Below are positions 16,843-25,756 of a stretch of DNA of 64,000 nt, one piece after another. The notes under the pieces were generated by a model that saw only the letters and a program-made list of their open reading frames with translations, searched no databases and was not told where the DNA came from. The position numbers were made by a program, and so were the translations under genes. The stretch comes from Niallia sp. FSL W8-0635 (GTDB taxonomy: Bacteria > Bacillota > Bacilli > Bacillales > Cytobacillaceae). How positions within the stretch are numbered: the stretch's first letter is position 1; every line of letters starts with the position of its first letter. The stretch is taken from NCBI RefSeq assembly GCF_038007965.1, contig NZ_JBBOYD010000001.1:784501-848500 (forward strand), in the 5' to 3' direction.

Positions 16843-17850
16843 ATGAAAAAAAGTATAAAGAAGTGGATTATTAGTGGAGTAACGGTAGTAGTAATAGGTA
16901 CAGGAATTGGGTCTTATTATTATTTTACAAATGAGAACCAAACAGAAGTAAGAGCGCAGGTTAGAACGCAAACGGCGACTGCTGAAACGGGAGATGTTGA
17001 AATAGAAATAAGTGGGACAGGAAGCATCGCAACCATTAATAAAGAAACCTTTGCTTCGACAGGCAATGCGACTGTTGATGAAGTGTTAGTCGCAGTTGGG
17101 GATGAGGTAGAGGAAGGTGATGAGCTAGTAACATTTGAGGACGATACAATTGACCCAATCGAAGCAACTTTTTCAGGTGAAATTACTGCCTTGAATGTAG
17201 AAGAAGAAGGAAATGTATCGATGGGAACAGAAGTCGTTACTGTTACGGATTATGATCATCTTGAAATGGTCGTGAATGTAGATGAATTAGATATCTCTAA
17301 AGTGAAGGTTGGACAAGAAGCAAGTATAAAAGTCAGTGCACTTGATGATAAAGAATTTACTGGGAAAGTAACAAGCGTTGCGAAAGAAGCAAACAGTGAT
17401 AGTACAAGTGTTGCTAAGTATGCTGTAACGGTCAAAATAAGTAAGCCGAGTGGGTTATTAGTTGGTATGACAGCAGAAGCAACTATTACAACAAACACAG
17501 CTAAAGATGTCATTACTGTACCGGTTGAAGCAGTTCAAAAGGAAGACGATGAGTATTATGTGCTAGTGGCATCTGGAACAACAACGAATGAAGATGGAAC
17601 TACGGAAACAGCCTCCACAAAACAAACTGTTGAATTAGGGCTGCAAAATACAGTGGTAGCTGAAATCAAGAGCGGTTTAGAGGAAGGAACAACGGTTGTA
17701 CTTCCGACATTTGAATCATCAAGTGATAGTGAGACACAAGGAATGTTCCCTGGTGGCGGCCAAATGCCAAGTGGTGAAAGAGGTCAGATGCCAGGAGGAG
17801 GCCAAGGTGGCGGAATGCCTTCCGGTGGATTTGGAGGTAGAAATGAATGA
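16843..17850 (+). CDS. Efflux periplasmic-adaptor-like protein (MacA/YknX family)
   Basis: 335 residues from the ATG at 16843 (a TTG at 16831 touches the AAGAGG ribosome site and is unlikely). A single N-terminal membrane anchor (about 7-27) is followed by a split lipoyl/barrel-sandwich domain, beta-barrel domain and membrane-proximal domain typical of HlyD/MacA adaptors. The usual helical hairpin is very short, as in Gram-positive YknX-like proteins. The last 40 residues are a Gly/Met/Pro/Gln-rich low-complexity tail. It overlaps the ATPase gene by 4 bp. The operon (adaptor, ATPase, FtsX-type permease) forms a MacAB/YknXYZ-type exporter for peptides or antibiotics. Confidence 0.9.
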   Translation: MKKSIKKWIISGVTVVVIGTGIGSYYYFTNENQTEVRAQVRTQTATAETGDVEIEISGTGSIATINKETFASTGNATVDEVLVAVGDEVEEGDELVTFEDDTIDPIEATFSGEITALNVEEEGNVSMGTEVVTVTDYDHLEMVVNVDELDISKVKVGQEASIKVSALDDKEFTGKVTSVAKEANSDSTSVAKYAVTVKISKPSGLLVGMTAEATITTNTAKDVITVPVEAVQKEDDEYYVLVASGTTTNEDGTTETASTKQTVELGLQNTVVAEIKSGLEEGTTVVLPTFESSSDSETQGMFPGGGQMPSGERGQMPGGGQGGGMPSGGFGGRNE

Positions 17851-18548
17851 TTGAACAGCATGCGCTTGTTGAGATAAAGAATGTAAAGAAGGAGTATACA
17901 CTTGGTGGAGAAACGGTTACTGCTTTGGATAATGTAAGCTTCACAGTCAATAAAGGTGATTTTATTGCCATTATTGGTCCATCAGGCTCGGGTAAATCAA
18001 CGTTAATGAATATGATTGGGTGCTTAGATACACCAGATTCTGGAGAATATTATTTGGATGGACAAAATGTTTTCTCCTTAAAAAGCAAACAGCTAGCAGA
18101 GGTAAGAAATCATAAGATAGGCTTTATTTTTCAATCCTTTAATTTACTAACCAAACAATCTGCATTTGAAAATGTAGAATTGCCATTGGTGTATAGAGGA
18201 ATTGGAAGTAAGGAAAGAAAAGAGATTGCCTTACAAGCTTTGAAAAAAGTAGGGATATTAGAAAGAGCAGAACATAAACCAACGGAATTATCTGGCGGAC
18301 AGCAACAGCGCGTGGCAATTGCCCGTGCTCTTGCTGGAAATCCTCCAATTTTGCTTGCCGATGAGCCCACTGGAGCCCTTGATAGTAAAACAGGGGTAGA
18401 AGTTATGAATTTAATGAAAGACCTAAATAAACAAGGTCATACCATTATATTAATAACCCATGATTTAGAAATTGCGAAACAGGCGAAGCGAGTTATTCGC
18501 ATTCAGGATGGCCGGTTAGCAGAGACAAAGGAGGTAGTTGTCTCTTGA
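17847..18548 (+). CDS. MacB/LolD-type ABC transporter ATP-binding protein
   Basis: 233 residues. Walker A is GPSGSGKST, the signature [15 protein letters not shown], Walker [13 protein letters not shown], and the switch His lies in LITHDLEIA. The MacB-class markers ([23 protein letters not shown]) are present. Start and stop both overlap neighbours (ATGA at 17847; TTG at 18545), so the three subunits are translationally coupled. It powers the adaptor/permease pair for outward transport or mechanotransmission. Confidence 0.95.
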   Translation: MIEQHALVEIKNVKKEYTLGGETVTALDNVSFTVNKGDFIAIIGPSGSGKSTLMNMIGCLDTPDSGEYYLDGQNVFSLKSKQLAEVRNHKIGFIFQSFNLLTKQSAFENVELPLVYRGIGSKERKEIALQALKKVGILERAEHKPTELSGGQQQRVAIARALAGNPPILLADEPTGALDSKTGVEVMNLMKDLNKQGHTIILITHDLEIAKQAKRVIRIQDGRLAETKEVVVS

Positions 18549-19720
18549 AATTAGGACAAGCAATCAAGATAGCTTTTAAAAATATTACGATGAATAAATT
18601 AAGAGCCATGCTTACCATGCTTGGTATCATTATTGGTGTAGCAGCGGTAATCGCATTAACCTCATTAGGAATGGGAGCATCTACTTCTGTTTCCGACGAG
18701 ATTTCGGGATTAGGAACAACAACGGTATCTGTTAACCTTTCGGGAAATTCGAGTGATGAAGAGGTTGTCGATTACGATGAACTGATGTCATTTGAGGAAT
18801 ATGAGGAAGTAAAAGCAGTTTCTCCTACAGTGACAACCTCTAGTACTTTGAAAAATGGCACAACATCAAGCTCTGGAGTTACCGTTACGGGTGTTACTAC
18901 TTCATATGAAACGGTACAGGATATTACATTACAGTCAGGAAGAAATGTGATGGATATCGATTTAGATAACCGCAATAAAGTAGTAGTGTTAGGGTATAAT
19001 GTAGCAACAGAATTATTCGGATTTACAAATCCAATCGATCAAACGGTTCAAATTGATGGAACGACATATAAAGTAATTGGCGTGCTTGCGGAAAAAGGAG
19101 AAGAGTTAACTGGATCGGTAGATGATTCTGTTCTTATCCCATTTACAACGGCACAGCGTGTTATCGGACAAACATATGTTACCTCCGCAACAGTGCTTAT
19201 GACAGATGAGGATTCAGTAGAAATGGGCATGGCGAAAATGAAGCAGAAATTATACAATCAGTTTGATGGAGACGAAACTTTGTATTCTGTTCGAAATCAA
19301 TCTTCTGTGTCAGAGGCTTTAGATTCTGTTTCCAACACAATGACTTTATTATTAGCCGGTATTGCGAGTATTTCCTTAATTGTTGGTGGAATCGGAATCA
19401 TGAATATCATGCTTGTTTCGGTTACAGAAAGAACAAGGGAAATTGGAATAAGAAAGGCTATTGGCGCTAGAAAAAAAGATATTATGCTCCAATTTTTAAT
19501 TGAAGCAATCGTACTTAGTGCATTAGGTGGAATTCTCGGTGCAGCTATTGGAATAGGAAGTGCAGAAATTTTATCCAGCACATTAGATATGACATCCCAG
19601 ATTACTTGGTGGGTAGTCGGAGGATCTGTTAGTTTCTCTGTCTTAATTGGCATTATCTTTGGAATTTTCCCAGCTAATAAGGCATCTAATTTAAGTCCCC
19701 TAGAGGCATTAAGATACTAA
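18545..19720 (+). CDS. MacB/FtsX-type ABC transporter permease
   Basis: 391 residues: TM1 at about 18-45, a large extracellular MacB-PCD domain (about 50-265, rich in Ser/Thr/Val), then three C-terminal membrane segments. The conserved GIGIMNIMLVSVTERTREIG loop and the final LSPLEALRY, the standard ends of FtsX permeases, are present. The start is TTG at 18545, inside the ATPase stop region, behind GGAGGTAGTTG. It is the third gene of the exporter operon and is followed by a strong terminator. Confidence 0.93.
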   Translation: MKLGQAIKIAFKNITMNKLRAMLTMLGIIIGVAAVIALTSLGMGASTSVSDEISGLGTTTVSVNLSGNSSDEEVVDYDELMSFEEYEEVKAVSPTVTTSSTLKNGTTSSSGVTVTGVTTSYETVQDITLQSGRNVMDIDLDNRNKVVVLGYNVATELFGFTNPIDQTVQIDGTTYKVIGVLAEKGEELTGSVDDSVLIPFTTAQRVIGQTYVTSATVLMTDEDSVEMGMAKMKQKLYNQFDGDETLYSVRNQSSVSEALDSVSNTMTLLLAGIASISLIVGGIGIMNIMLVSVTERTREIGIRKAIGARKKDIMLQFLIEAIVLSALGGILGAAIGIGSAEILSSTLDMTSQITWWVVGGSVSFSVLIGIIFGIFPANKASNLSPLEALRY

Positions 19721-19729
19721 TAAGATAAA

Positions 19730-19775
19730 AATAGATCAGCCATCTGTTAACAGATAAGGTCTGATCTATTTTTTA
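19730..19775 (+). terminator. Intrinsic terminator of the exporter operon
   Basis: AATAGATCAG (19730-19739) pairs perfectly with CTGATCTATT (19761-19770), followed by T-rich sequence. Confidence 0.87.
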
Positions 19776-19836
19776 TCATGTGAATTATCGGTATAATTGA
19801 TTTTATTAGGAAAAAATAAAGCATGAGGAAACGAAG

Positions 19837-20526
19837 ATGAAAAAAATTCTAATTGTAGAAGATGAACTGGCAATTTCCATGGTTTTAGGAGCATACTTAG
19901 AAAATGCAGGATACGATGTGGATTATGCTTATAATGGAGATGAGGCTTTACAAAAGCTGAAGGACGAAACGCCCGCTTTAATCCTGTTAGATATTATGAT
20001 GCCTTATTTAGATGGATGGGGTGTCCTTTCCTATATTCGGGAGAAATCTGCCTGTCCAGTTATTATGCTTACTGCCTTATCGGACACAGAGCAGAAGCTA
20101 AAAGGGTTTGAAAATGGAGCCGATGACTATATTACAAAGCCTTTTGTAGGAGAGGAAGTCATCGCACGTGTACAAGCAGTGTTAAGAAGATCTTCTCATT
20201 ATCAAGTCAACGATGAGCGGATAAAATACTATGGAGATTTAAAAATAAATTATGTGTCCCATCAAGTTTTCCTTAATGGGATTGAGGTTCCCTTTACTCC
20301 TCGAGATCTTTCTGTCTTTCTCTTTCTAGCAAGCAATCCTAATCAAACCTTTACAAGGGATCAGCTTCTAGATCATGTGTGGGGAAGTGACTATGATGGG
20401 AGTGATCGGGCGGTTGACCTAGCAATTAAAAGAATAAGGAAATTACTAAATGGGTGGGATCCAAAAGATGGCGAAATTAAAACATTACGGGGACTTGGCT
20501 ATCAATTTTATATTCAGGAAAAATAA
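19837..20526 (+). CDS. OmpR-family response regulator
   Basis: 229 residues: a receiver with acidic pocket EDE (8-10), phospho-acceptor Asp52 in LLDIMMPYLDG and Lys in ITKPF, then a winged helix of PhoB type (about 130-227, ending in TLRGLGYQF). It lies 117 bp after the exporter terminator and is followed by an overlapping kinase gene. Such pairs commonly control the adjacent antimicrobial-peptide exporter, which is the most likely target here. Confidence 0.92.
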   Translation: MKKILIVEDELAISMVLGAYLENAGYDVDYAYNGDEALQKLKDETPALILLDIMMPYLDGWGVLSYIREKSACPVIMLTALSDTEQKLKGFENGADDYITKPFVGEEVIARVQAVLRRSSHYQVNDERIKYYGDLKINYVSHQVFLNGIEVPFTPRDLSVFLFLASNPNQTFTRDQLLDHVWGSDYDGSDRAVDLAIKRIRKLLNGWDPKDGEIKTLRGLGYQFYIQEK

Positions 20527-21952
20527 TAAGGAAAAAACGCCTTTACTTTATTATTGGACGAAAAGATATTTACTAACATTATGTGGTGGTCTTTTGATTA
20601 TTGGCATTGTCTCTATTTTATGGATTCGCCATAATGCATTGGAAAGCCGTCTAGAACTAACGAAATTAGTTGCCCAGGAAATAGCAGAGCATGGCAATGA
20701 GATGGAAGAAGGAAGACTCAAGGATATTCGCGTACCGTTTTTGCAGGATAGACAGAAATTTATAAATGAGGGACAACCTCTAGATGCTTTTCTTAAAGAT
20801 TCAACAGGAAATGTCCGTTCATTGAATCAAAATTTCCCTCCAGATGATCTAGAAAAACAGCAGTTGATTGAGTCTTTGCCTTTAGTAAATGAATTAACCA
20901 TAAAAAAGGTAACGCTATGGAATAATCAAAAAGCATCTGTTGTTATGGCTCCCATTATAAATGGAGGGGCGCAAACAGGGACTGTCTATATTATTCAGCC
21001 TCATAACCAGCTACAGCATTTAAATAAAGAGGAATATCAATTACTAGGATTATTGCTGCTTAGTTTAGCGCTTCTTGGATGGTTTGTCATTTATTCTTTG
21101 TCCAAAAAGATGGCAAAGCCAGTGGAGGAGGTTGCGAATGCAGCCCAGCATCTAATGAATGGAAATTATCATATTACATTAAATGAAGATGTGCAGGAAA
21201 AAGAACTCTACCAATTAGTTCTATCATTTAATGAAATGACAAAAAGGCTCTATGCATTAGAAAGTTTGCGAACGCAATTACTTGCAGGAGTCACACATGA
21301 ATTAAAAACGCCGATCACCTCCATTAGTGCACTCATTCAAGCTGTTAATGATAATGTCATTCCTGATAATAAGAAGAAACAATTTTTAACGATGAGTTTA
21401 AAGGAAGCGGGAAGACTGCAGAGCATGGTAGAGGATTTACTAGATTTTAATAGCTTCAGTGCTGGTTCGATTAAGGTAAATATGGAAAAGCTAAATGTTC
21501 AGGCTACATTAAAGGAAATTATTTATCAGTGGGAAATTGTGCATGGGGATGCTTTAGCTGCTACGGAGATAACCTTTGTAAATCCAGAGAAACCGATTTA
21601 TGCCATGCTGGATAGTGTTCGTTTTCAGCAAATTATTGTCAATTTATTAAATAATAGTTTACATGCAATCAAGGGGAAGCAAAATGGGAAAATAACCATT
21701 CAATTAACCTATGACCAACATAATGTAAGCATTTTGGTAGAGGATAATGGCTATGGTATTCCAATAGAAGAGCAAGACTATATCTTTGAAAGATTCTATA
21801 GAGGGAAAAATAAGAAAGATATCGAGCGCGGTCTCGGTTTAGGCTTACCCTATAGTCTTCTTTTAGCAAAAGCACAAAAAGGGCATTTATCTTTACAAAA
21901 TTCGAAAGATTCCTCTACAATATTTCTATTGCAATTTCCATTACTTGTCTGA
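20468..21952 (+). CDS. Two-component sensor histidine kinase (HAMP-HisKA-HATPase)
   Basis: About 494 residues. TM1 (YLLTLCGGLLIIGIVSILWI), an extracellular sensor of about 130 residues, TM2 (LLGLLLLSLALLGWFVIYSL), HAMP, H box AGVTHELKTPITSISALI, N box NLLNNSLHAIKG, G boxes VEDNGYGIP and ERGLGLGLP. No usual start codon occurs between the regulator stop and TM1, so translation must begin inside the regulator gene: ATG at 20468 is taken, 20450 is the next possibility, and a TTG near 20495 cannot be excluded. The result is an overlap of about 59 bp. Partner of the preceding OmpR-type regulator. Confidence 0.88.
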   Translation: MAKLKHYGDLAINFIFRKNNKEKTPLLYYWTKRYLLTLCGGLLIIGIVSILWIRHNALESRLELTKLVAQEIAEHGNEMEEGRLKDIRVPFLQDRQKFINEGQPLDAFLKDSTGNVRSLNQNFPPDDLEKQQLIESLPLVNELTIKKVTLWNNQKASVVMAPIINGGAQTGTVYIIQPHNQLQHLNKEEYQLLGLLLLSLALLGWFVIYSLSKKMAKPVEEVANAAQHLMNGNYHITLNEDVQEKELYQLVLSFNEMTKRLYALESLRTQLLAGVTHELKTPITSISALIQAVNDNVIPDNKKKQFLTMSLKEAGRLQSMVEDLLDFNSFSAGSIKVNMEKLNVQATLKEIIYQWEIVHGDALAATEITFVNPEKPIYAMLDSVRFQQIIVNLLNNSLHAIKGKQNGKITIQLTYDQHNVSILVEDNGYGIPIEEQDYIFERFYRGKNKKDIERGLGLGLPYSLLLAKAQKGHLSLQNSKDSSTIFLLQFPLLV

Positions 21953-21973
21953 AAACGGAAGGGGCGTTCGGAA

Positions 21974-22495
21974 ATGACGGTTGAAGAAGAAAAATATTGC
22001 AGGGAATCCTTGGTAGTAAAAACAAGCCGAATTTTTCCTATTGATACAAATAATCATAATTCATTATTTGGTGGGAAGCTAATGAGCTATATAGATGATG
22101 TAGCTTCCATATCAGCATCTAGACATTCAAGAAGTGATGTAGTTACCGCTTCAACAGACTCTGTTGATTTTCTATTTCCCATTCGTCCAACGGATTCTGT
22201 ATGTCTAGAATCATATGTAACACATACAGGTAAATCCTCGATGGAAGTATTCGTGAAGGTAATAGCAGAGAATTTGAAAACAGGAGAAAGAAAACTCGCT
22301 GCTACGTCCTTTTTAACATTTGTTGCCTTAGATGAAAATGGCAAGCCGAAGCGGGTTGCAAAGGTTATTCCGCAATCGGAGGAAGAAACAATGCTCTACA
22401 ATACCGCGGAACAACGGGTGAAAATCCGCAAAGATAGAAGAGAGCATAGTAAGGCATTTGCAAATGTTATTAGTACCGATATGCCTTGGGGATGA
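21974..22495 (+). CDS. Acyl-CoA thioesterase, hotdog fold (YkhA family)
   Basis: 173 residues with one hotdog domain. The family motif NHNSLFGGKLMSYIDDVASI (about 27-46) contains the catalytic-site Asn and Asp, and the second strand block reads TASTDSVDFLFPI. It hydrolyses acyl-CoA thioesters in the cytoplasm. The start follows AAGGGGCG. It begins 21 bp after the kinase gene, so it may be co-transcribed with the two-component pair by position only. No clear terminator follows; a tandem repeat array lies directly downstream. Confidence 0.9.
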   Translation: MTVEEEKYCRESLVVKTSRIFPIDTNNHNSLFGGKLMSYIDDVASISASRHSRSDVVTASTDSVDFLFPIRPTDSVCLESYVTHTGKSSMEVFVKVIAENLKTGERKLAATSFLTFVALDENGKPKRVAKVIPQSEEETMLYNTAEQRVKIRKDRREHSKAFANVISTDMPWG

Positions 22496-22519
22496 TAGTT
22501 GGTAAATAAGTTGGAGGGA

Positions 22520-22760
22520 GTTTGGCTGAAAAGCGGTTGGGTTTGGCTGAAAAGCAGCTGGGTTTGGCTGAAAAGCGGTTGGGTTTGGCTGAAAAGTAGT
22601 TAGGTTTGGCTGAAAAGTAGTTAGGTTTGGCTGAAAAGTAGTTAGGTTTGGCTGAAAAGTAGTTGGGTTTGGCTGAAAAGTAGTTGAGTTTGGCTGAAAA
22701 GCGGTTGGGTTTGGCTGAAAAGCGGTTGAGTTTGGCTGAAAAGCGGTTGGGTTTGGCTGA
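22520..22760. repeat. 21-bp tandem repeat array, 11 full copies
   Basis: Eleven units of 21 bp starting with GTTTGGCTGAAAAG, plus a partial twelfth (22751-22760). Variation is confined to the last seven bases (CGGTTGG, TAGTTAG, TAGTTGG, TAGTTGA and similar), and identical variants sit next to each other, as expected from slippage. All plus-strand frames are closed by stops in some units, so it is not a plus-strand coding repeat. No spacers, hence not CRISPR. Confidence 0.95.
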
Positions 22761-23234
22761 TATCGATTAATCTTGGCTTCTATCTAATTGAGTTCAGCGC
22801 TTATTCCTGACTGGCTTATCTAATAAATGCTAGAGTATAGCCGATTTAGCTATAAAACAGTCAAATTCTCTCCAATAATACTAATCTCTTAACCAAGCAA
22901 TAGTAATTTTTATTAACTTCCTCTAAAAAATCCAGCACTCTCCATTTTGCTATCTACTTCAAACTAGTCGTAATCCACCCTTTCACTTCTATGACTTCAC
23001 TTTTCAAAAGCAGGTCCCCTATATAGAAAAATGTTGCTGTTCTTATCAATCATTTCGAAATACGAAGAAAAATGTCAGAATATATTCACTTTTTTTGAAA
23101 ATATAACGTCAGAATATCTTACAGCATTAAAGACACTTGTCTAGAAGAGGATTATAATCCATACATGGAATAGGAGCAATTGGGAAAATATCCAGTCGCT
23201 TCATAGAGAAAAAGACAATTATAGGGGGCATACT
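22761..23234 (+). promoter_or_regulatory. Intergenic region with the livJ promoter and a weak CodY-like box
   Basis: The first 270 bases show nothing recognisable. A likely promoter is AAGACA (23130-23135), 17 bp, TATAAT (23153-23158). At about 23089-23103 a TTTTTTTGAAAATA stretch resembles the CodY box (AATTTTCWGAAAATT) with four mismatches, and the word GTCAGAATAT occurs twice nearby. CodY control of branched-chain amino acid uptake would be expected, but the site is weak. Confidence 0.45.
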
Positions 23235-24428
23235 ATGTTATCCAAAAAAGTACTTTCTTTAGCTATGACAGCAACTTTGGCACTAGGATTTATGAGTGGC
23301 TGTGCTTCAAATGCAAACACTGATGGAGAAGAATCCGGAGACAAAAAAGTAATTAAAATTGTTACACAATCCCCACTTTCTGGAGGTAGTGCAACCTTAG
23401 GAGAAGCGATTAAATTAGGTGCACAACTAGCAATTGATCAACAGAAGGATAAGTTTGCTGAATTAGGATTTGAACTTAAATTAGACGCGCAAGATGATCA
23501 GGGAGATCCGAAAAAAGGGGTTGCGAACGCTAACTTAGTTGTTGCTGACCAATCCGTATTAGGTGTTGTGGGACATTTAAACTCAGGTGTTTCTATCCCA
23601 GCATCTGAAGTATATGAGAAAAATAATCTAGTAAGTGTATCTCCAGCAAGTACGGCAACAGATTATACAGATCGTGGTTTAAAAACAGTTAGCCGTGTGG
23701 TTGCACGTGATGACTTCCAAGGACCAGCAGGAGCTCAATATGCAGTAGAAACATTAGGAGCAAAGAAAATTTTTGTTGTCCAAGATAAAACTGCATATGG
23801 CTCTGGTCTAGCAGATGCATTTAGAGCTGCTGCAGAAGAGCTAGGGGCAGAAATTGTTGGATATGAAGGAATTACGGTAGGGGAAAAAGACTTCAATGGT
23901 GTTTTAAACCAAGTAGCTTCTAAAAAGCCGGATCTAATTTATTTTGGTGGTCTTTATGCGGAAGGCGGAATTCTTGTTAAACAAGCTCGTGAAAAAGGAC
24001 TGGATATCCCATTCATGGGTGGAGATGGATTAGACTCTTCGACTTTCGTTGAAATTGCTGGTGAGGCGGTTAAAAATACATTTATTACTTCCGTTGCTGG
24101 AGACACAACGCTATCAGAGGAAGGAGCTAAATTCGCTGAAGACTATAAAACAGCTTTTGGCAAAAGCATTGAATCCTATTCGGCATATGCATACGATTCA
24201 GCTGCCGTATTGCTAGCGGGTATTGAAAAAGCAATCAAAGATAATGATAATAAATTGCCATCACGCGAAGACGTAACAAAAGCTGTACGCGAAACACAAG
24301 ACTACAAAGGGGTAGTAACAGAAGTTGGATTTGACGATAAAGGTGATAACAAATTTGCGAAAATCTTTATCTACAAATTTGACGAAGCAACATACCCAGC
24401 TACATTAGATGGAGAAATCAGCCAATAA
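23235..24428 (+). CDS. livJ: Branched-chain amino acid ABC transporter substrate-binding lipoprotein
   Basis: 397 residues. The signal peptide ends in a lipobox (FMSGC, modified Cys26), followed by a Ser/Asp/Glu-rich linker and a Leu/Ile/Val-binding type I periplasmic-binding fold (QSPLSGGSATLGEAIKLGAQ at the ligand cleft; VVGHLNSGVSIPASEVY; SPASTATDYT). It captures leucine, isoleucine or valine at the outer membrane face. The start ATG at 23235 follows TAGGGGGCAT. It is the first gene of the liv operon, with an attenuating terminator after it that should keep binding-protein levels above those of the membrane subunits. Confidence 0.92.
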   Translation: MLSKKVLSLAMTATLALGFMSGCASNANTDGEESGDKKVIKIVTQSPLSGGSATLGEAIKLGAQLAIDQQKDKFAELGFELKLDAQDDQGDPKKGVANANLVVADQSVLGVVGHLNSGVSIPASEVYEKNNLVSVSPASTATDYTDRGLKTVSRVVARDDFQGPAGAQYAVETLGAKKIFVVQDKTAYGSGLADAFRAAAEELGAEIVGYEGITVGEKDFNGVLNQVASKKPDLIYFGGLYAEGGILVKQAREKGLDIPFMGGDGLDSSTFVEIAGEAVKNTFITSVAGDTTLSEEGAKFAEDYKTAFGKSIESYSAYAYDSAAVLLAGIEKAIKDNDNKLPSREDVTKAVRETQDYKGVVTEVGFDDKGDNKFAKIFIYKFDEATYPATLDGEISQ

Positions 24429-24439
24429 TTTAGAAGATA

Positions 24440-24474
24440 GAAAGGGTATGGATCAGCCTGTACCCTTTTTATTT
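24440..24474 (+). terminator. Terminator or attenuator after livJ
   Basis: AAAGGGTA pairs with TACCCTTT, followed by T-rich sequence. Because the remaining liv genes lie in the same direction, it may allow partial read-through. Confidence 0.78.
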
Positions 24475-24571
24475 TGAAAATGATTTACATAACCAGAGAA
24501 GTATACCAATTTAAGTTTCATTATTTATTACTAGTAGATAGATAGTAACTATTAAATGTTTAAATTGCTGA

Positions 24572-24686
24572 GTTGATTGGAGGGGAAGACACTTGACTCC
24601 AGCGGGAAATGGGAGACCCCACAGGCGAAGCCGAGGAGACTCCCATCCCTCCCCGTGAAAATCAAGTGTCTGTAGCGGAAATCAAC
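24572..24686. repeat. Structured dispersed repeat inside the liv operon
   Basis: A 115-bp, GC-rich element with nested inverted repeats: GTTGATT with AATCAAC at the ends, GACACTTGA with TCAAGTGTC inside, ATGGGAG with CTCCCAT innermost. The sequence pattern (GGGAGACCCCACAGGCGAAG, then CCGAGGAG and AGCGGAAATCAAC) is one I recognise as an abundant small Bacillaceae repeat. It separates livJ from livH. Confidence 0.75.
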
Positions 24687-24769
24687 GGGTTTCATAAATA
24701 AAGAAAAGAAATTAGAAATAATTGCTACTATCTACTAAACACAATTAAATCAAAAGTGTGGGGAAGAAA

Positions 24770-25747
24770 ATGCTAACAGAAATCTTACAAACATTACCGC
24801 AAGTTTTAATTGATGGATTAACATTAGGGGCCGTATATGCTGTTATTGCATTAGGATACACAATGGTTTATGGAATCTTAGAATTAATAAACTTTGCTCA
24901 TGGAGAAATATTTATGACCGGAGCATTCATTGGCACAGGTATCTTAATAGTTTTAACAAGCCTAGGTTGGACATCCATGTTACCTGCGGTTGTATCATTA
25001 ATAATTATGCTCCTAATTACTAGTCTAATCACAGGATTTTTAGGAATGGGAATTGAGAGAGTTGCTTACCGGCCACTTCGTAAGGCGCCAAAGCTAATCG
25101 CTCTAATATCAGCAATTGGTATCTCCTTTTTATTACAGGATATCGTTCGTTTTATCACAGAATTATTCAAAGGAAATTACATTTTAACATCACCAAGTCT
25201 GTTCTCCGAAAAGATTAGCATCGGCTCTATTTTCGGTTCCCATGCAGCAAGCTTTAAAAGCTCCTTTCTCGTTGTTATCATAGTCGCCGTTATTTTAATG
25301 GTTGGTTTAGACTTTTTCGTTAATAAAACAAAATGGGGCATGGCAATGAGAGCTGTTGCTCAAGACAGAGATACCGCCTCGTTAATGTCGATTAATGTGA
25401 ACAAAGTAATTTCTGTGACCTTCTTTGTAGGATCTGCCTTAGGAGGCGCAACAGGAGTATTATTTGCAGTTCAGTATGGAACAATCGATCCTTATATAGG
25501 ATTTATATTAGGACTTAAAGCTTTTACAGCAGCGGTACTAGGGGGAATTGGCAATATTCGTGGTGCGATGCTTGGTGGTATATTGATAGGATTAATTGAA
25601 ATGTTTACTGCTGCCAATCTTTCCATCATTACAGGTGGCATTATGGGGGCAGAATATAAAGATGTTGTTGCATTTGCCATATTGATTATCGTCCTTATTT
25701 TTAAACCAGAAGGCTTATTTGGCAAAGCCGTAGCTGAGAAAGTGTAG
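24770..25747 (+). CDS. livH: Branched-chain amino acid ABC transporter permease (LivH)
   Basis: 325 residues from the ATG at 24770 (GTGGGGAAG upstream; a GTG at 24758 is inside that site). Eight or more membrane segments and the LivH signatures LGYTMVYGILELINFAHGEI (near residue 30) and GGIGNIRGAMLGG (EAA-like loop). It forms the membrane channel with LivM. The livM gene starts 9 bp after the stop. Confidence 0.92.
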   Translation: MLTEILQTLPQVLIDGLTLGAVYAVIALGYTMVYGILELINFAHGEIFMTGAFIGTGILIVLTSLGWTSMLPAVVSLIIMLLITSLITGFLGMGIERVAYRPLRKAPKLIALISAIGISFLLQDIVRFITELFKGNYILTSPSLFSEKISIGSIFGSHAASFKSSFLVVIIVAVILMVGLDFFVNKTKWGMAMRAVAQDRDTASLMSINVNKVISVTFFVGSALGGATGVLFAVQYGTIDPYIGFILGLKAFTAAVLGGIGNIRGAMLGGILIGLIEMFTAANLSIITGGIMGAEYKDVVAFAILIIVLIFKPEGLFGKAVAEKV

Positions 25748-25756
25748 GTGGAAAAG

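Noticed and set aside
22520..22760. Possible CRISPR array
   Set aside because: The 21-bp units abut without spacers and no cas genes are near.
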